Below, one piece after another: positions 27,889 to 37,308 of a DNA stretch of 42,994 nt (the stretch's first letter is position 1; each line of letters opens with the position of its first letter). The notes under the pieces are model-generated. The model was given only the letters and a program-made list of their open reading frames with translations, was not told where the DNA came from and ran no database searches. The stretch comes from Paracoccaceae bacterium (GTDB taxonomy: Bacteria > Pseudomonadota > Alphaproteobacteria > Rhodobacterales > Rhodobacteraceae), in assembly GCA_019429405.1 (NCBI GenBank), contig JAHYIZ010000025.1, forward strand, positions 1 through 42,994, given 5' to 3'. The translations under genes and the position numbers were made by a program.

Positions 27889-28663
27889 CTTGAGCTTCGA
27901 ATCCGACGCCCCGACCATCGCCGATCGGCTCGCCGCCGAGGCGCTGATCGTCGATGTCGATGGCTTTGAGGGGCCGCTTGACCTGTTGCTGGCGCTGTCG
28001 CGCAGCCAGAAGGTTGACCTGCGCCGCATCTCGGTGCTGGCGTTGGCCGAGCAATATCTGACCTTTGTCGACCAGGCCAAGGCGCTGCGCATCGAACTTG
28101 CGGCGGATTATCTGGTGATGGCGGCGTGGCTCGCGTTTCTCAAATCGCGGCTGCTGCTGCCGCCCGACCCAATCGATGCCGGACCCAGCGCCGAAGACAT
28201 GGCCGCGCATCTGGCGTTTCAGCTGGAACGGCTGGCGGCGATGCGCGAGGCGGCGGCGCGGCTGATGGCGCGGGCGCGGCTGGGGCAGGATTTCTTTGCG
28301 CGCGGCGAGGTGGAAGGCCCGGCGCTGATCCGCCGGGTGCGCTATACCGCGTCGCTTCTGGACCTGATGCAGGCCTATGCCCGCCTGCGCACCCGCGATG
28401 AGTTTCGCCCCTTCGCCTTTGACCGCCAGAATATCTGGACCATGGAACAGGCGCTTGACCGGATGCGCGGCATGATCGGCTTTGTCGGCGACTGGACCGA
28501 TCTGGCCAGTTTTCTGCCCGAGGGCTGGGGCGGCGATGGCGCGCGCCGTAGGTCAGCCACCGCCGCCACCTTTGCCGCGGTGCTGGAACTGGCGCGCCAG
28601 GGCCAGTGCGAGCTGCGCCAGTCTGAAACCTTTGCCCCGCTTTCGATCAGGCGCAGATCATGA
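27881..28663 (+). CDS. scpA: Segregation and condensation protein A
   Basis: Kleisin subunit that bridges the SMC dimer in chromosome condensation; 260 residues. The N-terminal block DGFEGPLDLLLALSRSQKVDL with ISVLALAEQYL and the helix LVMAAWLAFLKSRLLLP are typical ScpA. The winged-helix C-terminus (about 200-260) contains TFAAVLELARQGQCELRQSETFAPL. The open frame upstream lies within nagZ and is a shadow; the ATG at 27881 gives MHDLSFESD. Overlaps nagZ by eight bases and scpB by four. Confidence 0.94.
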   Translation: MHDLSFESDAPTIADRLAAEALIVDVDGFEGPLDLLLALSRSQKVDLRRISVLALAEQYLTFVDQAKALRIELAADYLVMAAWLAFLKSRLLLPPDPIDAGPSAEDMAAHLAFQLERLAAMREAAARLMARARLGQDFFARGEVEGPALIRRVRYTASLLDLMQAYARLRTRDEFRPFAFDRQNIWTMEQALDRMRGMIGFVGDWTDLASFLPEGWGGDGARRRSATAATFAAVLELARQGQCELRQSETFAPLSIRRRS

Positions 28664-29307
28664 CCGATACCCCCACGCTTTTCGCAGCCCCGCCCTTGGC
28701 CGAACAGGAACGGATGCTTGAGGCGATGCTGTTTGCCGCCGCGGCGCCGGTGCCGCTGGCCGAGTTGGCCGCGCGCCTGCCCGAGGGCTGCGATGCACCC
28801 GCGGCGCTGGCGGGCCTTCGGCGGCGCTATGAGGGGCGCGGGGTGGTGCTGATGCAGGTGGGCGCGGCTTTCGCCTTTCGCACCGCGCCCGATCTCGGGT
28901 ACTTGCTGCAGCGCGAGACCACCGAGACCCGCAAGCTTAGCCGTGCCGCCACTGAAACGCTGGCGATCATCGCCTATCACCAGCCCGTCACCCGTGCCGA
29001 GATCGAGGAAATTCGCGGTGTTGCGGTCAGCCGGGGCACGGTTGAGCAGTTGCTCGAGCTTGACTGGGTGCGCTTTGGTCGCCGCCGCATGACGCCGGGG
29101 CGGCCGGTAACCTTTGTCGTGACGCAGGCGTTTTTGGACCATTTTGGGCTTGAAAGCGCGCGCGATCTGCCGGGGCTGAAGGAGTTGCGCGCGGCCGGGC
29201 TGCTTGAAAGCCGCCCGGCGCCTGAAATGGAGTCGCCGGGCGAGGACGAGCCGGGCGACGATGAGGGCCAGAGCGAGATGTTCGAGGAGGACACCGATGG
29301 GAGTTGA
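28660..29307 (+). CDS. scpB: Segregation and condensation protein B
   Basis: Partner of ScpA in the SMC complex, 215 residues with two winged-helix domains. The conserved segment LSRAATETLAIIAYHQPVTRAEIEEIRGVAVSRGTVEQLLE is clear at about residues 88-128, followed by FGLESARDLPGLKEL. The C-terminus is a highly acidic tail (GEDEPGDDEGQSEMFEED). The ATG overlaps the scpA stop (ATGA). Confidence 0.95.
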   Translation: MTDTPTLFAAPPLAEQERMLEAMLFAAAAPVPLAELAARLPEGCDAPAALAGLRRRYEGRGVVLMQVGAAFAFRTAPDLGYLLQRETTETRKLSRAATETLAIIAYHQPVTRAEIEEIRGVAVSRGTVEQLLELDWVRFGRRRMTPGRPVTFVVTQAFLDHFGLESARDLPGLKELRAAGLLESRPAPEMESPGEDEPGDDEGQSEMFEEDTDGS

Positions 29308-29509
29308 TCAGATCGTGAATATGGTGATGCGGATTTTCGCGCGCCGCATGATCAATATCGGTGTCAAAAAGGGCATCGACGTGGCCGCCCGGCGCGGCAA
29401 GCCCGAGGCCGCGATGACCCCCGAAGACCGCGAACAGGCGCGCGCGGCACAGGTTGCGGCCAAACGCGCGCGCCAGGCCGTGCGGATCGGGCGGCGCTTG
29501 GGCAAATAG
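29297..29509 (+). CDS. Small basic protein of unknown function downstream of scpB
   Basis: A 70-residue, very basic protein: an amphipathic N-terminal helix (MGVDQIVNMVMRIFARRMINIGVKK) and a long Ala/Arg/Lys/Gln helix (TPEDREQARAAQVAAKRARQAVRIGRRLGK). A strong GAGGAGG site sits inside the end of scpB, five bases before the ATG at 29297, so it is translated with scpB; the two overlap by 11 bases. The frame's upstream extension to 29204 is out of frame with scpB and not protein-like. I know of similar small proteins in this position in relatives but no function; nucleic-acid or membrane association is possible. Confidence 0.8.
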   Translation: MGVDQIVNMVMRIFARRMINIGVKKGIDVAARRGKPEAAMTPEDREQARAAQVAAKRARQAVRIGRRLGK

Positions 29510-29587
29510 CCCTCGCGCGCGGCTTTCAATGCCCGTGCGCAAGGGCTAAAGGGGGGCGACCTTCCCCTTACGCATGCAGGCCCGCAC

Positions 29588-30799
29588 ATGACCGACGCCG
29601 AAACCCCGACCCGCGCGCACCCGGTGGTGCGTCTGCGCCCCAAGGCCGAGGCGCGCGCCATTCGCCACGGCTTTCCGTGGGTCTATGCCGATGAACTGGT
29701 GACCGACCGGCGCACGCAAGGCCTTGCCCCCGGCGCACTGGCGGTGCTGGAAGATGCCGAGCGGCGTGAGCTGGGGCTGGTCACGGTCAATACCCGCTCA
29801 AAAATCATCGCCCGCGTGCTTGACCGCGATGCGGGGGCGGTGATCGACCGGGCGTGGTTCGCGGCGCGACTGGCGCGCGCGCAGGCCTTGCGCGAGCGGC
29901 TTTATGATGCGCCCTTTTATCGGCTGGTGCATGCCGAGGCCGACGGCCTGCCCGGCGTCATCATCGACCGGTTCGGCGATGCTGCGGTGGTGCAGCCCAA
30001 CGCCGCCTGGGCCGAGGCGCATCTGGCCGATCTGGCGGCGGCGCTGGCCGAGGTGACCGGGGTTGCGACGATCATCAAGAACGGGGCGGGCCGGGCGCGC
30101 GCGCTTGAAGGGCTGCCCGATGAAACGGTGCTGCTGCAAGGCGCGTTGGCGGGGCCGGTGGCCGTGCCGATGAACGGCGCCACCTATATGGCCGACCTGA
30201 TCGGCGGGCAGAAGACCGGGCTGTTCTTTGACCAGCGCCCCAACCACGCCTTTGCCGCGCGGCTGGCCAAGGGGGCGCGGGTGCTTGATGTGTTCAGCCA
30301 TGTCGGCGGCTTTGCGCTGGCGGCCCTTGCGGGCGGGGCGCTTTCGGCGTTGGCGGTTGATGCCTCGGCGCCCGCGCTGGCACTGGCGGGGCAGGGGGCA
30401 GATGCCATGGGGCAGGGCGCGCACCTTGCCGCGCGGCAGGGCGATGCCTTTGCCGCGATGGAGGCGCTTGCTGGCGAAGGCGCGCAATTTGATCTGGTGG
30501 TCTGCGACCCGCCCGCTTTTGCCCCCGCCAAGCCCGCGCTTCAGGCGGGGCTGCGCGCCTATGAAAGGGTAGCGCTGATGGCGGCGAAATTGGTGGCGCC
30601 GGGCGGGTATATCGGCCTTTGCTCGTGCTCGCATGCCGTTGACCTTGCGGCGTTTCGCAACGCCAGCGCGCGCGGCATCGGCCGGGCCGGGCGGCGCGGG
30701 CAGCTGATATTCACCGGCGGCGCGGGGCCGGACCATCCGATGCTGCCGCAATTGGCCGAAAGCGCCTATCTCAAGGCGCTCTTCTTCCGGCTTGACTGA
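29588..30799 (+). CDS. Class I SAM-dependent rRNA methyltransferase, RlmI/RlmK family
   Basis: A 403-residue protein with an N-terminal PUA domain (about 10-85: RHGFPWVYADELV ... GLVTVN), a middle EEHEE-type domain and a Rossmann methyltransferase. The latter has VLDVFSHVGGFALAAL (SAM loop), ALAVDASAPAL and VVCDPPAFAPAK. This layout fits 23S rRNA m5C methyltransferases of the RlmI type; the exact target base cannot be read from sequence. A 78-base gap separates it from the preceding gene. Its stop shares a base with the next ATG. Confidence 0.87.
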   Translation: MTDAETPTRAHPVVRLRPKAEARAIRHGFPWVYADELVTDRRTQGLAPGALAVLEDAERRELGLVTVNTRSKIIARVLDRDAGAVIDRAWFAARLARAQALRERLYDAPFYRLVHAEADGLPGVIIDRFGDAAVVQPNAAWAEAHLADLAAALAEVTGVATIIKNGAGRARALEGLPDETVLLQGALAGPVAVPMNGATYMADLIGGQKTGLFFDQRPNHAFAARLAKGARVLDVFSHVGGFALAALAGGALSALAVDASAPALALAGQGADAMGQGAHLAARQGDAFAAMEALAGEGAQFDLVVCDPPAFAPAKPALQAGLRAYERVALMAAKLVAPGGYIGLCSCSHAVDLAAFRNASARGIGRAGRRGQLIFTGGAGPDHPMLPQLAESAYLKALFFRLD

Positions 30800-31341
30800 T
30801 GCGCGCGGTGCTTGATGCCTGCGTGCTCTACCCCACGGCCTTGCGCGAAATGCTGCTGGGGGCAGCGGCGGCGGGGCTTTATGAGCCGCTTTGGTCGGCG
30901 CGGATCCTTGAGGAATGGGCGCGCGCAACGGTCAAGCTCGGGCCGGCCGAAGAGGCCTTTGCGCGGGGCGAGATTGCGGCGCTGAAGGCGGCGTTTCCGG
31001 GCGCAAGCGTGGCGCCGCGCGCGGGGCTTGAGGCGCGGCTGCATCTGCCTGACGAGAATGACATCCATGTGCTTGCCGCTGCCATTGCCGGTGGCGCCGA
31101 TGCTATTATCACGTTGAATCGCGCCGATTTTCCGCGCGGTACGCTGGCCGCGGAAGGCATCGCGCGGCGCGACCCCGACGGGTTTTTGTGGGAGCTGTGG
31201 TCGCACCACCCCGCCGCCATCGCCGCCGTGGCCGAGGCGGTGCGCGCGCGCGCCGAGGCGGCACTTGGCAGCCCGCAAGCGCTGCGCGCGCTGATGAAAC
31301 GCGCGCGGCTGCCCCGGCTTGGCAAGGCGCTGGCGGCGTGA
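30799..31341 (+). CDS. PIN-domain protein (VapC-like ribonuclease fold), unpaired
   Basis: A 180-residue PIN-domain protein. Likely metal-binding acids are Asp6 (VLDACVLYP), Glu38/39 (ILEEWAR), Asp88 (DENDIHVLAAA) and Asp110 (ITLNRADFP), the usual PIN order. A helical tail (about 125-180) follows the fold. No antitoxin-sized gene lies beside it: it overlaps the rRNA methyltransferase stop by one base and is followed by the zwf control region. It may be a domesticated RNase acting with the methyltransferase, or its antitoxin is elsewhere. Function is not assigned. Confidence 0.82.
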   Translation: MRAVLDACVLYPTALREMLLGAAAAGLYEPLWSARILEEWARATVKLGPAEEAFARGEIAALKAAFPGASVAPRAGLEARLHLPDENDIHVLAAAIAGGADAIITLNRADFPRGTLAAEGIARRDPDGFLWELWSHHPAAIAAVAEAVRARAEAALGSPQALRALMKRARLPRLGKALAA

Positions 31342-31372
31342 CGGGGCACTGGCCCAGCCCTCGCGCTGATGC

Positions 31373-31401
31373 TAGACTTATGTGGGCCGGGGCGCTACAA
31401 G
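31373..31401 (+). promoter_or_regulatory. Putative promoter of zwf-pgl-pgi
   Basis: TAGACT at 31373-31378, a 17-base spacer and TACAAG at 31396-31401, each matching four of six consensus bases. It would start transcription near 31408, exactly where the palindrome described below begins. Inferred from spacing and position. Confidence 0.45.
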
Positions 31402-31407
31402 ACCCGC

Positions 31408-31419
31408 GTTAGCGCTAAC
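31408..31419. promoter_or_regulatory. Perfect 12-bp palindrome GTTAGCGCTAAC, likely repressor operator
   Basis: Perfect inverted repeat with a central CG, 18 bases before the zwf start codon and adjacent to its AAGGAG (31422-31427). The shape fits operators of LacI-family regulators, which often control sugar genes in alphaproteobacteria. Overlap with the predicted start of transcription suggests repression. No regulator gene is in the window. Confidence 0.6.
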
Positions 31420-31436
31420 CCCAAGGAGCCAACCAC

Positions 31437-32888
31437 ATGGTCTCGCGCGTCATTCCGGTCGATCCGTTCGACCTCGTGATTTTTGGCGCCACCGGCGATC
31501 TGGCCCGGCGCAAGATATTTCCCGGCCTGTACCGGCGCTTTCTGGGTGGCCAGATTCCCGACGATGCCTGCATCATCGGCGCCGCCCGCGCGGATCTTTC
31601 GCACGATCAGTTCCGTGCCCAGATCGAGGCGGCGATTGCCGAGTTCGTGGACCCCGCCAAGCAGAACGCAGCACAGATAGCGGCGTTTCTGCATTGCATG
31701 CACTATGTGGCGATTGACGCCATCGGTGATGGCGGCTGGCCAGAGCTGAAGGCGATGGTGCGCCCCGACCGGGTGCAGGCTTTCTATTTCTCGGTGGCGC
31801 CGACACTGTTCGGGGCGCTGGCAGAGCGGTTGCACAAATACGCCATTGCCGGCGCGCAATCCCGCATCGTGGTGGAAAAGCCCTTTGGGCGTGATCTCGC
31901 CTCGGCGCGCGCGCTCAACGCCACGCTCGCGGCCCATTTTGCCGAGAGCCAGATCTACCGGATCGACCATTACCTCGGCAAGGAAACCGTGCAGAACCTG
32001 ATGGCGGTGCGCTTTGCCAATATTCTGTTCGAGCCGCTGTGGAACGCGCAATATGTGGACCATGTGCAGATCACCGTGGCCGAAACCGTGGGCGTGGGTG
32101 GGCGCGGCGCCTATTATGACACCTCGGGTGCCATGCGCGACATGGTGCAAAACCACCTGATGCAGCTGTTGTGCCTGATCGCGATGGAGCCGCCCTACCA
32201 CTTCGACCCCGACGCGGTGCGCGATGAAAAGCTGAAGGTGATCCGCGCGCTTGACCCGCTGGGGTCAGATGACATCGTGCGCGGCCAGTATGTTGGTGCC
32301 GATGGCGCCTCGTACCACGATGACGCGGGCAACCCCGCCAGCCGCACCGAAAGCTATATTGCGCTGCGCTGCCATGTTGCCAACTGGCGATGGAAAGGCA
32401 CGCCCTTCTATCTGCGCACTGGCAAGAAGCTGCGCGCCCGCACCTCGGAGATTGCCGTGGTCTTCAAGGAGCCGCCGCATTCGATCTTTGACGACGAATC
32501 GGATTGGCGCGAGAATATGCTGGTGATCCGCCTGCAACCGAACGAAGGCATGAACCTGAAGATGATGATCAAGGAACCGGGGCCGGGCGGCATGCGCCTT
32601 GTGCAGGTGCCGCTTGACATGTCCTTCGCCGATGCTCTTGGCGAAGATGGCGCCGACATGCCCGACGCCTATGAACGGCTGATCATGGATGTGATCCGTG
32701 GCAATCAGACCCTGTTCATGCGCGGGGACGAGGTTGAGGCGGCCTGGGCCTGGACGGACCCGATCATCGCCGGCTGGGAGGCCGCCAAGACGCGCCCGCA
32801 GCCCTATGACGCGGGTTCAAGCGGGCCGGAGGATGCACTGATGCTGATGCACCGCGATGGCCGCCGCTGGCGCGAGATCCGCGAATGA
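31437..32888 (+). CDS. zwf: Glucose-6-phosphate 1-dehydrogenase
   Basis: Oxidises glucose 6-phosphate to 6-phosphogluconolactone with NADP; 483 residues. The nucleotide loop is Gly17-Ala-Thr-Gly-Asp-Leu-Ala, and the substrate motif is Arg175-Ile-Asp-His-Tyr-Leu-Gly-Lys-Glu. VEKPFGRDLASA is also conserved. First gene of zwf-pgl-pgi, overlapping pgl by four bases (ATGA). The likely operator and promoter lie in the 95 bases upstream. Feeds the Entner-Doudoroff and pentose-phosphate routes. Confidence 0.96.
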   Translation: MVSRVIPVDPFDLVIFGATGDLARRKIFPGLYRRFLGGQIPDDACIIGAARADLSHDQFRAQIEAAIAEFVDPAKQNAAQIAAFLHCMHYVAIDAIGDGGWPELKAMVRPDRVQAFYFSVAPTLFGALAERLHKYAIAGAQSRIVVEKPFGRDLASARALNATLAAHFAESQIYRIDHYLGKETVQNLMAVRFANILFEPLWNAQYVDHVQITVAETVGVGGRGAYYDTSGAMRDMVQNHLMQLLCLIAMEPPYHFDPDAVRDEKLKVIRALDPLGSDDIVRGQYVGADGASYHDDAGNPASRTESYIALRCHVANWRWKGTPFYLRTGKKLRARTSEIAVVFKEPPHSIFDDESDWRENMLVIRLQPNEGMNLKMMIKEPGPGGMRLVQVPLDMSFADALGEDGADMPDAYERLIMDVIRGNQTLFMRGDEVEAAWAWTDPIIAGWEAAKTRPQPYDAGSSGPEDALMLMHRDGRRWREIRE

Positions 32889-33555
32889 TGCTGATCGATT
32901 ACCCCGACCGCGAATTCATGGCGCTGGCGCTGGCCGACCGCATTGCGGCCGAGCTGGCGCAAAGCCTGCGCACGTCGGGCCGCGCCACGCTCTGCGTGCC
33001 GGGTGGCAGCACGCCGGGGCCGGTGTTCGACACGCTTTCGGGCGCCGATCTTGATTGGGCCAATGTCACGGTGTTTCTGGGCGATGAACGCTGGGTGCCC
33101 GAAAGCTCGGATCGCTCCAACACCCGGCAGCTGCGCGCGCGGCTGCTGCAAGGGCGGGCTGCGGCGGCGCGGCTGCTGCCGCTGCGCGCCGATACGCCCG
33201 AACCCGAGGCGGCGCTTGCAACGCTGGCCGACGCCATCGCGCCGCATCTGCCGATCACCGTGCTGTTGCTCGGGATGGGTGATGACATGCACACCGCCAG
33301 CCTCTTTCCCGGCGCCGACCGGCTTGCCGAGGCGCTGGCGCCCGATGCGCCGGTGCTGATGGCGCTGCGCGCGCCAGGGCTGCCCGAGGCGCGCATCACG
33401 CTGACAGCACCCGTGCTTGCGGGGGCGCTGCACACCCATGTTCTGATCACCGGGGCCGCCAAGCGCGCGGCGATTTTGCGCGCCGAAACGCTCGACCCGT
33501 CCGAGGCACCGATTCGCACGGTGCTGACCCACGCCACCGTTCACTGGGCAGAATA

Positions 33556-33556
<1 letters not shown>
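32885..33556 (+). CDS. pgl: 6-phosphogluconolactonase
   Basis: Hydrolyses 6-phosphogluconolactone, the product of Zwf; DevB/SOL family, 223 residues. Signatures: [31 protein letters not shown] and [17 protein letters not shown]. Start codon overlaps the zwf stop and the TAA overlaps the pgi ATG by one base, so the three are co-translated. Confidence 0.94.
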
Positions 33557-35166
<1,610 letters not shown>

Positions 35167-35186
35167 GGGGGGGCCGCCCGGCGGGG

Positions 35187-35786
35187 TCAGGCCTCCAGCT
35201 CGGCATCCCAATAGAGAAAGTCGAGCCAGCTATCATGCAAATGGCCCGGCGGAAAGCGCCGGCCCATGGCATTCATGTGTTCAACATCGGGCGCGCGCGG
35301 GGTAGAGCGCAACGTCATGCCCGCCTGACGCGGCGACTTGTTGGCCTTGCGCAGGTTGCACGGCGCGCAGGCGGCCACCACGTTTTGCCAACTCGTCAGC
35401 CCGCCGCGCGAACGTGGCACGATATGGTCGAAGGTCAGATCGCTGCGCGCGCCACAATACTGGCAACAAAACGCGTCGCGCAGGAACAGGTTGAAGCGGG
35501 TGAAGGCAACCCGTTTTTGCGGCCTGATGTAGTCTTTCAGCACCACCACCGAAGGAATATGCATGGCAGCGCGCTGGCTGCGCACCACGGCATCATATTC
35601 GGCCAGAATCGTCACCCGGTCGGCAAACACCGCCTTGATCGCCTCTTGCCACGGCCAGAGCGACAGCGGGTAGTAGCTGAGCGGGCGAAAATCGGCATTC
35701 AGCACCAGCGCCGGAAACTGTTTCAGCGCAGTGGGTTCGCGCACGAAGCTCGTGCGGAAGTCGTGGCCTGCATGGTCATCGGGCAT
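35187..35786 (-). CDS. HNH endonuclease family protein
   Basis: A 199-residue protein with an HNH/beta-beta-alpha-metal domain: CCQYCG, DLTFDHIVPRSRGG, SWQNVVAACAPCNLRKANKS. The zinc Cys pairs and the catalytic His are intact. The N-terminal half (FPALVLNADFRPLSYYPLSLWPWQEA) is the family's own fold. It is widespread as a single gene in alphaproteobacteria; its target is not known to me. Start is uncertain: ATG at 35786 (used) or GTG at 35798, which has AAGG closer upstream. A good promoter lies about 70 bases upstream. Confidence 0.88.
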   Translation of the reverse strand: MPDDHAGHDFRTSFVREPTALKQFPALVLNADFRPLSYYPLSLWPWQEAIKAVFADRVTILAEYDAVVRSQRAAMHIPSVVVLKDYIRPQKRVAFTRFNLFLRDAFCCQYCGARSDLTFDHIVPRSRGGLTSWQNVVAACAPCNLRKANKSPRQAGMTLRSTPRAPDVEHMNAMGRRFPPGHLHDSWLDFLYWDAELEA

Positions 35787-35854
35787 TGCCCATATCACCC
35801 TTGGCTGGCCGGGGCCAAGACGCGGGTCTGCGCCGGGCGCCCCGGGCTGGTGCT

Positions 35855-35882
35855 ACTATATCTGGCGTTTCGGCAGGGGCAA
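35855..35882 (-). promoter_or_regulatory. Putative promoter of the HNH endonuclease gene
   Basis: On the minus strand TTGCCC (35882-35877), a 16-base spacer and TATAGT (35860-35855). The -10 matches five of six consensus positions, the best I see in the window. The -35 overlaps a hairpin GGC-A-GGGGC/GCCCC-GCC (35872-35889) after the esterase gene, which may end that transcript. Confidence 0.55.
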
Positions 35883-35941
35883 GCCCCGCCATGTCGCGGT
35901 CGTTTCGCAATAGCGTGCCGGCGTGACAGGGCGGTGACAGG

Positions 35942-36607
35942 TCAGCCGCCGCGCAGCCGCTCGGCCAGAAACGCCATCGCCACGCTGAGGCCATCGGGGG
36001 CGATGCCGTGGCCGGTGCCGCGCATGACATGGGCGTAGGTGTCAAACCCCGCCGCCACCAGCGCATCGCCCGCGCGCCCCATCTCGGCGAAATCCACCAT
36101 CGGGTCGGCGTCACCGTGCACCAAGAGCACTGGCGGCGTCACCCGCGCCTCGGCGGCCAGCCGCTCTGGCTGCAGCAGGCGGCCCGAAAAGGCGACCACA
36201 CCGGCCAGCGGCGCAGCACGGCGCGGCGCCACATGAAGCGCCATCATGGACCCTTGGGAAAAGCCAAAAAGCGCGATCTGTGCTGGCGTTAGCCAGGTTT
36301 CTTTAAGCAAAGCATCAAGAAATGCATGTAAATCATTGGAAGATGTTGCAAAACCAGCTTCAGACGCGGCCTGCGACGACCCGTCGAGCCGCGGGATCGG
36401 GAACCATTGCCGCCCGAACGGGTTGCCCGCGCAAGGCTCGGGCGCATCGGGGGCCACAAAAAGCGTGTCGGGCAGATGCGGCGCCAGCGGGTCGGCAAGA
36501 CCCAGAAGGTCGGCACCATCGGCGCCGTAGCCGTGCAAGAACACCACGGCCGATTTCGCCGTGCCCGATTTCGGCGCCCGGCGCGCAGCTTCCAGAACCC
36601 GTGTCAT
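35942..36607 (-). CDS. Carboxylesterase/phospholipase family alpha/beta hydrolase
   Basis: A 221-residue alpha/beta hydrolase of the small carboxylesterase (acyl-protein thioesterase-like) family. Triad candidates: Ser in GFSQGSM, Asp in VHGDADPMVDF and His in GTGHGIAPDG. The oxyanion segment VVFLHGYGADGADLLGLA is near the N-terminus. The frame stays open to 36685, but ATG at 36607 overlaps the stop of the glycosylase gene (ATGA) and gives MTRVLEAARRAP. An A+T-rich patch covers about 36290-36362. Substrate unknown. Confidence 0.88.
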   Translation of the reverse strand: MTRVLEAARRAPKSGTAKSAVVFLHGYGADGADLLGLADPLAPHLPDTLFVAPDAPEPCAGNPFGRQWFPIPRLDGSSQAASEAGFATSSNDLHAFLDALLKETWLTPAQIALFGFSQGSMMALHVAPRRAAPLAGVVAFSGRLLQPERLAAEARVTPPVLLVHGDADPMVDFAEMGRAGDALVAAGFDTYAHVMRGTGHGIAPDGLSVAMAFLAERLRGG

Positions 36608-37233
36608 CCTACCCCCTCGCGGCGTTTGGTGTGCGCGTAATAGGCCCAGAGCAGCCGCGCCGCAACCGCACGCCACGGTGCCCAAGGCGCGGCCATGGCG
36701 GCAAAGGCCTTGGGGCGCGGGCGGTCGGGCAAGGCAAAGAGCATCCGCGCCGCCTCGGCCAGCGCAAGATCGTCCGGGGCAAATACATCGGCGCGGCCGA
36801 GTGCGAACATCAGATACATCTCGGCGGTCCAGCGCCCGATGCCGGGCAGCGGCACCAGCGCCGCTACGACCGCCTCGTTCGGCAGCACACGCAACGCACC
36901 ATAATCGAGCCGCGCCTCCGCCAGTGCCGAAAGATAACGGATCTTTTGCCGCGAGAGGCCGCAGGCGCGCAATGTGCCCTCATCTGCCGCCGCCACGGCA
37001 GCTTCATCGCCAAACCCGGCGGCGTCGAGCCGCGCGCGAATGGCGCGGGCCGAGGCGACCGAAACCTGCTGGCCGATGATCGAATCGCGCAAGGCCAGAA
37101 AGCCATCATCCACCCGGCGCAGCGGCAGCGGCCCCAGCACGGGCAACACCCGCGCAAACACCGGCTCGCGCGCGGCAAGGGCTGCCGCCGCTTCGGTCAG
37201 TTGCGCTTCTGTGGTCAGGATCACACCGGGCAT
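36604..37233 (-). CDS. DNA-3-methyladenine glycosylase II, AlkA-like (HhH-GPD)
   Basis: Base-excision repair enzyme that removes alkylated bases; 209 residues. It has the HhH-GPD core: SIIGQQVSVASARAI, the hairpin LPGIGRWTAEMYLMFALGR and the catalytic Asp in FAPDDLALAEA. It lacks the N-terminal domain of E. coli AlkA, matching the shorter alphaproteobacterial form. Co-transcribed with the downstream esterase. Divergent from the MFS gene across about 75 bases. Confidence 0.9.
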   Translation of the reverse strand: MPGVILTTEAQLTEAAAALAAREPVFARVLPVLGPLPLRRVDDGFLALRDSIIGQQVSVASARAIRARLDAAGFGDEAAVAAADEGTLRACGLSRQKIRYLSALAEARLDYGALRVLPNEAVVAALVPLPGIGRWTAEMYLMFALGRADVFAPDDLALAEAARMLFALPDRPRPKAFAAMAAPWAPWRAVAARLLWAYYAHTKRREGVG

Positions 37234-37308
37234 TGGCGCAGTCTGGCGCAGCCGCGCGCGCGCCGCCAGCCCCTTTCCCTTTATTCACCGCCGCGCTAGG
37301 TCTTGGCG

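Noticed and set aside
30799-31341. Toxin-antitoxin module
   Set aside because: Only the PIN protein is present; no antitoxin-sized frame with its own ribosome site lies on either side.
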